DNA of 15,808 nucleotides from Rickettsiales bacterium (GCA_023262945.1 JALQXY010000026.1:1-15808); one strand, 5' to 3'; shown: positions 1-7,115, counted from the stretch's first letter. Made by a program: numbers and translations. Notes: generated from the sequence alone by a model not told the origin.

Positions 1-97
1 ATTCCCATCTAAAAATAAACAATATGACAAAATATTTTTAAGATAAAGTCAGATTGTTTAGTTTTTATATATATTTTTTTAGGTGGGAATTGGTATA
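1..97 (-). repeat. Palindromic ~100-bp repeat, copy 1 (truncated by window edge)
   Basis: The right end reads as a terminal motif ending in GGGAATTGGTATA, and the left end (from base 1) is its near inverse, ATTCCCATCTAAA, with the outermost bases cut off by the window. Read on the reverse strand, the interior matches the copy at 183-285 almost along its whole length, including a shared AACAATCTGACTTTATCTT block. The element therefore has terminal inverted repeats and a conserved AT-rich core, as in a MITE or bacterial palindromic element. I see no open reading frame in it. The family is not one I can name. Confidence 0.75.
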
Positions 98-182
98 ATA
101 AACTAGTTGCTATTTAATAAAAAAATACTTTAAAAATATAATTCAAAACCTTTTTTAGTAATTTTAGAGATTAGATTCGATT
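98..182. other. Spacer between two opposed repeat copies
   Basis: This is 85 bases of AT-rich DNA enclosed by the two inverted repeat copies. It has no credible reading frame. It begins with the 13-mer ATAAACTAGTTGC, which recurs exactly at 4818-4830 at the edge of another inverted-repeat element. Nothing else is recognisable. Confidence 0.4.
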
Positions 183-285
183 TATACCAATTCCCGCCTA
201 AAAAACATATCAAAACTAAACAATCTGACTTTATCTTTTTGTTAAAAATATTTTGTTATATTTTTTTAGATGGGAATTGGTATTA
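183..285 (+). repeat. Palindromic ~100-bp repeat, copy 2
   Basis: A complete copy bounded by TATACCAATTCCCGCCTAAA on the left and the inverse TTTAGATGGGAATTGGTAT on the right. It lies in the opposite orientation to copy 1, so the two form a large inverted repeat with arms of about 97 bases and an 85-base loop. The right end contains TATTAT (281-286), which could act as a -10 element for dps downstream, but I find no matching -35. Related sequence lies at 15031-15085 and at the window's right end. Confidence 0.8.
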
Positions 286-341
286 TAGGATTTTGTGCAG
301 TTAAGATTGTTTTGTTTTTCAATAAAAATCATTAAATTAAT

Positions 342-779
342 ATGAATAAAGAAAAAGTAATAAATTCATTAAAAACAGTTTTAGCTGATAGCTATATATT
401 ATATTTAAAAACCCAAAATTATCATTGGAATGTTACGGGTGGTAATTTCAAAGCCCTTCATCTAATGTTTGAAGAGCAGTATAATGATTTATTTAATGCT
501 GTAGATATTATAGCAGAAAGAATAAGAGCCCTTGGAGAAAAGGCTCCAGGTAGTTTTGCGGCATATTCAAAAATAACCAACATTAAAGAAGGTAATGAAA
601 ATCTTGAAGCAAACTTAATGCTGCAAGAATTAGCAAATGATCAAGAATTGATTTGCAATTCTTTGATTCAATCATTAAAAGCTGCTCAAGATATAGGAGA
701 TGAAGTTACTGTTGGTATAATGACTGATCGCATTGAAATTCACCAGAAAAATGCTTGGATGCTAAAAAGTAGCCTGTAA
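342..779 (+). CDS. dps: Dps-family ferritin-like DNA-binding protein
   Basis: Dps proteins form dodecameric shells in the cytoplasm that oxidise Fe(II) with hydrogen peroxide, store iron and protect or bind DNA. The 145 residues match the usual length. The ferroxidase signature is visible: H28 within NYHWNV, H40 and E44 (LHLMFEEQYND), then D55 and E59 within DIIAERIRALG, as expected for the intersubunit iron site. The N-terminus is short and only mildly lysine-rich, so DNA binding by a tail is uncertain. The start is the first ATG, with no Shine-Dalgarno sequence before it. The gene stands alone, between the opposed repeat pair and metZ. No OxyR or Fur site could be recognised. Family assignment is confident; whether it binds DNA is inference. 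Confidence 0.93.
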   Translation: MNKEKVINSLKTVLADSYILYLKTQNYHWNVTGGNFKALHLMFEEQYNDLFNAVDIIAERIRALGEKAPGSFAAYSKITNIKEGNENLEANLMLQELANDQELICNSLIQSLKAAQDIGDEVTVGIMTDRIEIHQKNAWMLKSSL

Positions 780-866
780 AATCAATTTTAAGAGGACTAT
801 TTATAATGAAATAGTTATTCTATCAATTCTTGAAACAGAGCTTTTTGATTTTTATCTTCAATTTAA

Positions 867-2072
867 ATGACTTACAGCAATAAAAATCTTAATATTTCTC
901 AATTAAGAGAACAAACAAAGCTTATTAGGGGCGGGTCTCTTCGTTCTAACTTTGGTGAAACTTCCGAGGCTATTTTTTTAAATTCAGGATTTTCTTATAA
1001 TTCTGCAGAAATTGCCGAAAGTAGATTTAATGGTGAAGCTCCAGGATATGTTTATTCGCGCTATCTAAATCCAACCCTAAAAATGCTGGAAGATAAATTA
1101 TCTATAATTGAAGGCTGCGAAGCATCTTGTGTTATGGCCAGCGGCATGGCTGCGGTTTTTGCATCTATTATGTGTCAAATTAAAGCTGGAGATCACTTTA
1201 TTGCTTCTCGTGTTTTATTTGGATCTTGTTTTTATATAGCTACTAAAATTTTGCCAAATTATGGAATTGAAGTTACATTAATTGATGGTACCAGTGAAGA
1301 TGAATGGCGAAAAGCTTTTAAAAAAAACACTAAAGTTGTTTTCATTGAGACTCCAGCTAATCCAAATCTTGAAATAATTGATATTGAATTTGTTAGCAAA
1401 CTTTGCAAAGAATATAAAGCTAATCTTATTGTTGATAATATCTTTTCTTCGCCTTTTAGTCAAAAACCATTTGAATTAGGCGCTGATATTGTTATTTACT
1501 CAACTACAAAGCATATCGATGGTCAAGGTAGAACGCTTGGTGGATGCGTTTTAGGGAGTAAAGAATTTATCAAAGATATATTATTGCCCTTTCATCGTCA
1601 CACTGGCCCCGCGTTAAGCCCATTTAATGCTTGGATAATATTGAAATCCCTAGATACTTTTAATCTTCGTATGCAGCAACATTGCAATAATGCTGAAAAA
1701 ATAGCTAATTTTCTTGAAAATCATAGCAAAATTAAGAAAGTTTTATATCCAACTCTAAAATCCCATCCTCAATATCAAATTGCTCAAAAACAAATGAAGA
1801 ACGGCGGTGCTATGATTGCCTTTGAAATTGATGGTAATAAAAATGACACTTTTAAAGTAATGAATAAATTACAAATTATTGATATTTCCAATAATTTAGG
1901 AGATGCTAAATCTTTAATAACTCACCCAGCAACAACGACTCATTCTAATTTAAGCGCTCAAGAGCAACTTGAAATTGGTATAACTCAATCAATGTGTCGT
2001 CTTTCTGTTGGATTGGAAGATGTTGATGATTTAATAAAAGATTTAGATCAAGCTTTACAATCAAATTATTAA
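867..2072 (+). CDS. metZ: O-succinylhomoserine sulfhydrylase (MetZ type)
   Basis: A PLP-dependent enzyme of the Cys/Met metabolism family. It replaces the acyl group of O-succinylhomoserine with sulfide to give homocysteine, the direct sulfhydrylation route to methionine. The 401-residue length is normal. Visible marks are YSRYLNPT (63-70, phosphate-binding YxR), ASGMAA (91-96), D190 (pairs with the pyridine nitrogen) and the PLP lysine K215 in STTKHIDGQGR. The KHIDGQGR form separates MetZ from cystathionine synthase and lyase, which carry other residues there. The N-terminal GGSLRSNFGETSEAIF stretch is also typical of MetZ. The acyl donor (succinyl or acetyl) cannot be told from sequence. 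It starts 87 bases after dps and is followed at 15 bases by yajQ, so the two are probably co-transcribed. No Shine-Dalgarno sequence is seen. Confidence 0.92.
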   Translation: MTYSNKNLNISQLREQTKLIRGGSLRSNFGETSEAIFLNSGFSYNSAEIAESRFNGEAPGYVYSRYLNPTLKMLEDKLSIIEGCEASCVMASGMAAVFASIMCQIKAGDHFIASRVLFGSCFYIATKILPNYGIEVTLIDGTSEDEWRKAFKKNTKVVFIETPANPNLEIIDIEFVSKLCKEYKANLIVDNIFSSPFSQKPFELGADIVIYSTTKHIDGQGRTLGGCVLGSKEFIKDILLPFHRHTGPALSPFNAWIILKSLDTFNLRMQQHCNNAEKIANFLENHSKIKKVLYPTLKSHPQYQIAQKQMKNGGAMIAFEIDGNKNDTFKVMNKLQIIDISNNLGDAKSLITHPATTTHSNLSAQEQLEIGITQSMCRLSVGLEDVDDLIKDLDQALQSNY

Positions 2073-2087
2073 TTAAATATTAATCAT

Positions 2088-2579
2088 ATGCCAAGTTTAG
2101 ATATAGTTTCAAAAGTAGATATGCAAGAAGTTGACAATGCTGTCAATTCAACTGTTCGCGAATTAAGTAATCGTTATGATTTTAAAGGTTCTAAATTTAC
2201 TATAGATCTTAAAAAGCAAGAAGATTTAATTTTAATTAGCGCTGAAGATAGCTATAAATTAAAAGCTATTCAAGAATCTCTCAAAGTTTTTGCTACCAAA
2301 AGAAATATTGATACTAAATCTTTTATCTTTGAAAAAGAAGAAGACGCCACTGGCAATTCATTACGCCAAGAAGTCAAAATAAAAAATGGCATTGATCAAG
2401 AATCGGCAAAAAAAATTGTTAAACAAATCAAAAACTCAAAAATAAAAGTTCAAGCCTCAATTAGAGGTGATGAATTAAGAGTTGAGGGCAAAAAAAGAGA
2501 TGATTTGCAAGAAGTAATCAATATGGTAAAAAAAGAATCGTCTGATTTAGCTTTACAATTTATTAATTTTCGTGATTAA
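2088..2579 (+). CDS. yajQ: YajQ-family (UPF0234) nucleotide-binding protein
   Basis: A 163-residue protein matching the YajQ family end to end. The N-terminal MPSLDIVSKVDMQEVDNAV and the RELSNRYDFKGS segment are the family's hallmark. The second half has the GIDQESAKKIVKQIKNSKIKVQ and GKKRDDLQEVI regions of its second alpha/beta domain. Family members are small cytoplasmic proteins with two RNP-like folds; some bind cyclic di-GMP and act with transcription factors in plant-pathogenic bacteria, others are reported to bind nucleotides or RNA. No enzyme active site is known. It follows metZ by 15 bases. The ligand in this organism is unknown. Confidence 0.93.
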   Translation: MPSLDIVSKVDMQEVDNAVNSTVRELSNRYDFKGSKFTIDLKKQEDLILISAEDSYKLKAIQESLKVFATKRNIDTKSFIFEKEEDATGNSLRQEVKIKNGIDQESAKKIVKQIKNSKIKVQASIRGDELRVEGKKRDDLQEVINMVKKESSDLALQFINFRD

Positions 2580-2667
2580 GTTTTATCTTATTCAATTTTA
2601 AAACAATGTATTAATTGATTTATTTTTTGATAAAAATCTAAATTGTAAATATATCTTATAATATTGC

Positions 2668-2696
2668 TTTACATTATCACGGATTTGCTATATAAT
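2668..2696 (+). promoter_or_regulatory. Sigma70-type promoter of the 2760 gene
   Basis: TTTACA (2668-2673) and a perfect TATAAT (2691-2696) are separated by exactly 17 bases. This is the best promoter match I found in the window. Transcription would begin near 2703, giving a leader of about 57 bases before the ATG at 2760. Confidence 0.7.
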
Positions 2697-2708
2697 GTTA
2701 TTTTATCG

Positions 2709-2730
2709 TAAATTCTAATATTAGAATTTA
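2709..2730. promoter_or_regulatory. Perfect 22-bp palindrome, likely operator or leader hairpin
   Basis: The half-site TAAATTCTAAT is followed directly by its exact reverse complement. It begins about 7 bases after the predicted transcription start, the position expected for a repressor operator; alternatively it folds as a hairpin in the mRNA leader. It is not an obvious Fur, LexA or Irr box (Irr sites have the half-sites in the other order), so the regulator is unknown. Confidence 0.6.
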
Positions 2731-2759
2731 GTGGAATTAAATTTGTCTTATAGAAGATA

Positions 2760-3206
2760 ATGAGAAGATCATTTTGTGAATCTAATAATGTATCTGAGTC
2801 TATTGAAACTGCATTAAGGCCTCCTAGAGCTGCCACTGCTAGTATGGGTACTTGTGCCACAATTGCTGGCGGATTTTCAATGCTTTGCATTGCTTTAGTG
2901 GTTGATTTTGCTAAGCAATCTATGGGCATGGGGAGTATTTTCTCTAAAGGAGGAAATATTCATAAAAGAAGCGACAGTTTAGCAACTATGGCGCTAAAAT
3001 TTTGGTGCAATCTTCTTGCTAGGGAAGCTAGTTTCGGTATTTTAAAAAAAGTTTTTCCTTCTCCTTGTCCTACTCAGCGGGATGATAGCGATAGATCGAT
3101 ATTTACTGCTCAAATTCCAGTAGGAAGCTCTCAATGGCAATCTGGAACGCTAGAAGACAAAGATTACAGAAGAATTTCCTGGGAAGAATTAGGCCGTCAA
3201 ATATAA
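2760..3206 (+). CDS. Hypothetical 148-residue protein with one hydrophobic segment
   Basis: I do not recognise this protein. It has a hydrophilic N-terminus (MRRSFCESNN), a small-residue-rich hydrophobic stretch at about 29-51 that could be a membrane segment, a basic middle, and a polar C-terminal third (about 108-148) with SSQWQSGTLEDKDYRRISW. Cysteines occur at 6, 32, 43, 83 and 103 without a known motif. An in-frame stop at 2751 fixes the earliest possible start at 2760. The near-consensus promoter and the palindromic operator just upstream support a real, regulated gene. It stands alone between yajQ and the convergent thiS, with only 20 bases to the thiS stop. A reverse-strand frame over its 5' half is rejected. 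Function is unknown. Confidence 0.7.
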   Translation: MRRSFCESNNVSESIETALRPPRAATASMGTCATIAGGFSMLCIALVVDFAKQSMGMGSIFSKGGNIHKRSDSLATMALKFWCNLLAREASFGILKKVFPSPCPTQRDDSDRSIFTAQIPVGSSQWQSGTLEDKDYRRISWEELGRQI

Positions 3207-3226
3207 AAATCCTATGATTATTAAAT

Positions 3227-3427
3227 CTAACCACCTCCTATGAAGTGGACTATTTCAATTTTACAATTTTCATTTAAAGTGGTTGAGTTATATTTATCTG
3301 GCGTGATAACTTCAAGATCTTTTTCAATAGCGACTTTTCTTATATCTAGATCATAGAATTTAATTAAATCTTGAATTGTTTTTTGGTTTGATAGGATTTT
3401 TTGTTCGCCATTAATAAATATCTTCAT
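3227..3427 (-). CDS. thiS: Sulfur carrier protein ThiS
   Basis: A 66-residue ubiquitin-like protein ending in IGGG. The terminal Gly-Gly is adenylated by ThiF and then carries the thiocarboxylate sulfur used by ThiG to build the thiazole of thiamine. The length, the MKIFINGE start, the VAIEKDLEVI segment and the Gly-Gly tail fit ThiS. MoaD, the other small carrier with this tail, is usually longer and lacks the VAIE pattern. It lies downstream of purA on the same strand, with a 73-base gap. No thiG, thiF or thiE is in the window, which is unusual because thiS normally precedes thiG. No Shine-Dalgarno sequence is seen. Confidence 0.87.
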   Translation of the reverse strand: MKIFINGEQKILSNQKTIQDLIKFYDLDIRKVAIEKDLEVITPDKYNSTTLNENCKIEIVHFIGGG

Positions 3428-3500
3428 TTAAATATATCGTTAAATAATACTATTTCTTATCTTTAATATTAGAAATATTTTGTTAATTGTATATATTTTT
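3428..3500. repeat. Possible decayed relative of the palindromic repeat
   Basis: The gap between thiS and the purA stop contains TTATCTTTAATATTAG, then AAATATTTTGTTA (3473-3485) and a T-run. This is the same order of blocks as the right half of the repeat at 183-285. The terminal GGGAATTGGTA motif is missing, so this may be an old fragment or a chance likeness of AT-rich DNA. Confidence 0.25.
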
Positions 3501-4775
3501 TTAATTGCGAATGGTTTGATCTCTTCCTGGTCCAGTCGAAATTATAGAGACTTTAATATTACATAATTGCTCAATTCTTTTGATATAAGCCAAAGCATTA
3601 GTTGGCAATTTATCTAAAGATTGCAATCCGAAGGTAGATTGCTTCCAACCTGGCATTTCTTCATAAATAGGCTCAATTTTTTGCCATAAATGCTGAGATA
3701 ATGGCAAATAATCATAAATTTTATTATCTATTTTGTAACCAGTGCAAATTTTGATAACTTCTAATTCATCTAAAACATCAAGTTTTGTTAAGGCCACTTC
3801 TCTAACGCTGGATAATTTTATGGTATAGCGAAGTAAGCAGGCGTCAAACCAACCGCAGCGACGGTTGCGTCCAGTAACGGTGCCTATTTCTTTGCCTTTA
3901 GTAGCTAAATATTTACCGATTTGATCATTTAGCTCAGTAGGAAAAGGGCCCGAGCCAACTCTTGTGGTGTAGGCTTTTAAAATTCCTAATGTTTGACCTA
4001 AATCATCAACTCCAACGCAAGATCCTAAAGCAACTTGACCAGACATGGTATTGGAAGAAGTAACAAAAGGAAAGGTTCCGTAAGAGATATCGAGTAATGC
4101 GCCTTGTGCTCCTTCAAACATAATAGGTTGTTTGTTATCTAATATTTGAGAAATTTCATATGGCGATTTGGTAAATTTTAAAATGCGCTCTTTAATTGAT
4201 TTAATCTCAGACATTAAATCATCAACACTAACTTTGCTTGCGCCAAGAGATTGACGAAGTAAATTATGAAAAAATAATAGATTTTCTAATCTAGAAATTA
4301 ATATCTTTTCATCTTGTAAATCAGATAGATGAATGGCTCTTCTGCCTATTTGATCTTCATATGCTGGACCAATACCGCGCCCCGTGGTTCCGATTTTATT
4401 TTCACCTTTTTGCTCTTCCAATAAAACATCTAACTGACGATGTATTGATAAGATCAAGCATACATTATCAGCGATTGCAAAGTTTTCTGGGTTTATATCA
4501 ATACCATTTTCTTTAACATTATCAATTTCTTTAAAAAGGGCAATAGGATCTACAACAACGCCACTGCCAATTACTGAGAATTTACCTTGTACTATGCCAG
4601 AAGGTAAAAGACTTAATTTGTAAGTTATGCCTTCAGCTTTAATGGTGTGGCCAGCATTATTTCCTCCTTGAAATCTTACTACAGAATTAAAGCCATCAGC
4701 CAGATAATCAACAATTTTTCCCTTGCCTTCATCGCCCCATTGTAAACCAATAATTGCGGTATTTTTTTTATTCAT
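3501..4775 (-). CDS. purA: Adenylosuccinate synthetase
   Basis: Catalyses GTP-dependent condensation of IMP with aspartate to adenylosuccinate, the first committed step to AMP, in the cytoplasm. The 424-residue length is standard. The N-terminal WGDEGKGK P-loop (13-20) carries the catalytic D15, and H43 in NNAGHT is the second catalytic residue. The second signature IGTTGRGIGPAYEDQIGRR lies at 128-146. TRVGSGPFPTEL and TVTGRNRRCGW (IMP and GTP sites) and the C-terminal ISTGPGRDQTI all match. It lies between a possible small ORF upstream (15-base gap) and thiS downstream and may be part of one transcript starting before the zinc-finger gene. No Shine-Dalgarno sequence precedes the ATG. Confidence 0.97.
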   Translation of the reverse strand: MNKKNTAIIGLQWGDEGKGKIVDYLADGFNSVVRFQGGNNAGHTIKAEGITYKLSLLPSGIVQGKFSVIGSGVVVDPIALFKEIDNVKENGIDINPENFAIADNVCLILSIHRQLDVLLEEQKGENKIGTTGRGIGPAYEDQIGRRAIHLSDLQDEKILISRLENLLFFHNLLRQSLGASKVSVDDLMSEIKSIKERILKFTKSPYEISQILDNKQPIMFEGAQGALLDISYGTFPFVTSSNTMSGQVALGSCVGVDDLGQTLGILKAYTTRVGSGPFPTELNDQIGKYLATKGKEIGTVTGRNRRCGWFDACLLRYTIKLSSVREVALTKLDVLDELEVIKICTGYKIDNKIYDYLPLSQHLWQKIEPIYEEMPGWKQSTFGLQSLDKLPTNALAYIKRIEQLCNIKVSIISTGPGRDQTIRN

Positions 4776-4790
4776 AATTTGATTAGGTTT

Positions 4791-4958
4791 TTACTTATTA
4801 AGTTTATTAATCCATGCATAAACTAGTTGCCTTTTAACTTCAACATATTCCTTAGCAAAATAATTTCTTGAAACCAAAGTGGCATTAAGTACTATGGCTT
4901 TTCTAAATTCTTTTATTAAGAAATATCTCTTTGTTAAAAGAGCAACTAGTTTGCGCAC
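4791..4958 (-). CDS. Possible small ORF (55 aa, GTG start) within inverted repeats
   Basis: A continuous reverse-strand frame fills the gap between the zinc-finger gene and purA. An in-frame stop at 4962-4964 limits it to a GTG start at 4956-4958, overlapping the zinc-finger gene's last codons by 13 bases. It ends 15 bases before purA. The predicted peptide is basic and helix-prone, with KEFRKAIVLNATLVSRNYF in the middle and VYAWINKLNK at the end. There is no Shine-Dalgarno sequence, but this is so for nearly all genes here. The coding arms coincide with an inverted repeat (4820-4838 and 4933-4952), so it could also be the peptide-coding side of a palindromic element or the remnant of a longer gene. 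I do not recognise the peptide. Confidence 0.35.
   Translation of the reverse strand: MRKLVALLTKRYFLIKEFRKAIVLNATLVSRNYFAKEYVEVKRQLVYAWINKLNK
4820..4952. repeat. 133-bp element with ~19-bp terminal inverted repeats
   Basis: The left arm (4820-4838) begins AAACTAGTTGCC and ends CTTTTAAC. The right arm (4933-4952) is its reverse complement with one inserted base. No clear target-site duplication flanks it. The right arm covers the stop codon of the zinc-finger gene. The 13-mer ATAAACTAGTTGC at its left edge also occurs at 98-110. Confidence 0.55.
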
Positions 4959-5164
4959 GGGTTAATAGAAGATTTATCATCAACGCTTTGTTTTATAGTA
5001 AACTGCTTGCTACAATAAGGGCAAATAACAAAATTATTATGACCCATATTCAGATATATTAAGGGATGCGAAGATTCTGTGCTGGCGCCATAACATGAAA
5101 CTTGTTTTGATTTTACTCTTATAATTTCATAGTTAGAATTTGCGCTTTTATTTTCTTCATTCAT
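4946..5164 (-). CDS. CHCC zinc-finger domain protein (NDUFS6-like)
   Basis: A 72-residue protein carrying the zf-CHCC fold found in many Alphaproteobacteria and in the mitochondrial complex I accessory subunit NDUFS6. The zinc ligands are visible: C24 in VSCYGAS, H33 in SSHPLIYLNMG, and C48 and C51 in ICPYCSKQF. The order VxCxG, SHPxxYL, CPYC is the family pattern. By homology it may bind zinc and help assemble or stabilise respiratory complex I, but this is inference. The tail after the zinc site (SVDDKSSINPCAN) ends inside the inverted-repeat element, which may have supplied the last residues. It is divergent from dsbD, with 77 bases between their starts. No Shine-Dalgarno sequence is seen. 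Confidence 0.88.
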   Translation of the reverse strand: MNEENKSANSNYEIIRVKSKQVSCYGASTESSHPLIYLNMGHNNFVICPYCSKQFTIKQSVDDKSSINPCAN

Positions 5165-5241
5165 ATGATTTAAGAATTGATTTTATTAGTTTTTACAGTA
5201 ATAAATTAAAATAATATCTCTTTGATTTCAATTTAATTTTT
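5165..5241. promoter_or_regulatory. Divergent promoter region between zinc-finger gene and dsbD operon
   Basis: These 77 bases must hold starts of transcription for both strands. TTTACA at 5192-5197 is a fair -35 for the + strand, but the sequence 17 bases on (TATCTC) is a poor -10. The region is inferred from gene layout rather than from a strong motif. Confidence 0.35.
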
Positions 5242-7110
5242 ATGAAAAAAGCAACAATATCAAATCTAATCTTTAAAAAAGGTAAATCAAAGATGATATT
5301 TGCTACGAAACTTTTTTTAGCTCTTTTTATTAATTTTACTTTATTAAACTCATTTGCTAATGCCGCTATATCAAACTGGCAAGAAGAAGTTAATCAATCA
5401 GTAAAAGTAAGAGTTTTAGCCAGCTATTACGAAGAAAGTATTAAGAAAAAAATTAATTATCAGAAGCCAATCATAGGAGTTGAATTTCAGCTTAAAAAAG
5501 GCTGGAAAATATATGGTAAAAATTCAGGCAATATTGGTATTGAACCTCAATTTGATTTTAGTGGTAGCACATATTATCGAGATCATAAAGTATCATGGCC
5601 TAAATCAATAAAAGTTAAAGAAGATTTTGGCGATATTTCTTATGAATATTCGATATATAAAAATAAAATTATAATTCCTATAGATTTATTTTTATCACAA
5701 GTAAGTGATCAACAAAAAATTAAGCTTAAAATAAATTATAGTCTATGTAAAGAAATATGTATTCCAGCTAGTAAAGAATTTATTATAAATCTAGATAGAT
5801 CCATAGATATAGAAGCTTTAAAGCAAATAAATCATTTTTATTCCAAAAAATTATTAGCAGATAAGTCTCCTAGTATATCACCTAAAAAAGGAATTTTATT
5901 TATGTTATTAGTGGCTATAATTGGTGGAGCCGTTCTTAATATTATGCCATGTGTCTTACCGGTTTTATCTATTAAATTAATCTCAATCGTCGATCATTCT
6001 ACGGCGCAAGTTAGAAAAATTCGCCATGCTTTTTTAGCAACAATATTAGGTATATTATCTTGCTTCGTTGTTTTGGCATCAATGGCGATAGCAATAAAGA
6101 TAACAGGCAATACTATGGGCTGGGGTTTGCAATTCCAAAATCCTTATTTCTTAGTTACTCTGATTATTATTTTAGTTTTTTTTACGGCTAATTTACTCGG
6201 AGTTTACGAAATTAATTTGGGGAGGGATATATCAAATATCATTAATCGATATATAACCAAAAGAAATGAAAATCATAAATTGTTTTTTACTAATTATCTT
6301 TCTGGTATTTTGGCGGTTCTTCTGGCAACGCCATGTTCGGCTCCATTTCTTGGTTCGGCTATATCATTTGCCTTAACTCAGAGTTATAGCATGATTATAT
6401 TAGTTTTTTTTGCTATTGGCGTTGGTTTTTCTATGCCATATTTAATTCTTTCGGCGGCGCCAAAATTAGTATATCTTTTACCTAAGCCAGGACCATGGAT
6501 GAATAGCTTTAAGCAGTTGATGTCAGGATTCTTAATTGCTACCATTATTTGGTTAGTTTATGTTTTAATTGGTATTATTGGCAATTTACCAGCCTACATT
6601 GTAAGCTTTTTAGCGGTTATTATGGTGGGATCTCTAAGAATAAAAATTAAATCAATAAGATATATCTTGATTACTATTTTAACTGCTACCTTATTTACTT
6701 TACCTTTTTATCTTAAAAAAGATAAAGATATCAGAGTTGCGCAATATAACTCAATATGGCATAATTTTGTTGAAAAAGATATAGCAAAATATGTAGATCA
6801 AGGCAAAATTGTGGTAATCGACGTTACTGCTGATTGGTGTGTGACTTGTAAAATAAATAAAATTAGAGTTCTAGAGAATAGTAGAATATTAGAAAGGCTT
6901 AAGCAAGATGATATTATTGCTATGCAAGCAGATATAACAAGGCCACGTCCTGAGGTTATGCAATTTATGGCAAAATATAAGCGCTATGCTATTCCTTTTA
7001 ATGTTGTATTTGGTCCAAATGCTAAATCTGGTATTTTAACAAGCGAACTACCTTCCGTGGAAGAGTTGCTTGATATAATTAATAAATCTAAAGAAATTTC
7101 TAATAATTAA
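5242..7110 (+). CDS. dsbD: DsbD/ScsB-family protein-disulfide reductase
   Basis: Carries electrons from cytoplasmic thioredoxin across the inner membrane to reduce periplasmic disulfides. Its 622 residues fall into three parts: a signal peptide and a periplasmic DsbD-alpha-like domain (about 45-190) with the cysteine pair C169 and C173; a polytopic membrane domain (about 218-490) with the redox cysteines C237 (NIMPCVLP) and C365 (LATPCSAPFLG); and a C-terminal thioredoxin domain with DWCVTC (C533, C536) and the cis-proline P585. The ATPCSAPF form resembles ScsB-type proteins. An internal ATG (5293, residue 18) is preceded by AAAAAAGG and would give a more usual 24-residue signal peptide ending at FANA, so it may be the true start. 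The gene leads an operon: gatA follows after 5 bases. Confidence 0.93.
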   Translation: MKKATISNLIFKKGKSKMIFATKLFLALFINFTLLNSFANAAISNWQEEVNQSVKVRVLASYYEESIKKKINYQKPIIGVEFQLKKGWKIYGKNSGNIGIEPQFDFSGSTYYRDHKVSWPKSIKVKEDFGDISYEYSIYKNKIIIPIDLFLSQVSDQQKIKLKINYSLCKEICIPASKEFIINLDRSIDIEALKQINHFYSKKLLADKSPSISPKKGILFMLLVAIIGGAVLNIMPCVLPVLSIKLISIVDHSTAQVRKIRHAFLATILGILSCFVVLASMAIAIKITGNTMGWGLQFQNPYFLVTLIIILVFFTANLLGVYEINLGRDISNIINRYITKRNENHKLFFTNYLSGILAVLLATPCSAPFLGSAISFALTQSYSMIILVFFAIGVGFSMPYLILSAAPKLVYLLPKPGPWMNSFKQLMSGFLIATIIWLVYVLIGIIGNLPAYIVSFLAVIMVGSLRIKIKSIRYILITILTATLFTLPFYLKKDKDIRVAQYNSIWHNFVEKDIAKYVDQGKIVVIDVTADWCVTCKINKIRVLENSRILERLKQDDIIAMQADITRPRPEVMQFMAKYKRYAIPFNVVFGPNAKSGILTSELPSVEELLDIINKSKEISNN

Positions 7111-7115
7111 CCAAA

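Noticed and set aside
796..815. Hairpin ACTATTT/AAATAGT and TATAAT (802-807) between dps and metZ as terminator or metZ promoter
   Set aside because: The stem is A-T rich without a following T-run, and no acceptable -35 lies 16-18 bases before the TATAAT.
1278..1463. Reverse-strand 61-codon frame inside metZ
   Set aside because: Antisense to a conserved enzyme core, Phe/Lys/Asn-rich as expected from the AT content, with no promoter or homology.
2669..2929. Reverse-strand open frame of 86 codons opposite the 2760 gene
   Set aside because: It overlaps the strong + strand promoter and palindrome, resembles no family, and its second half is antisense translation of the palindrome and promoter. 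The + strand gene is better supported.
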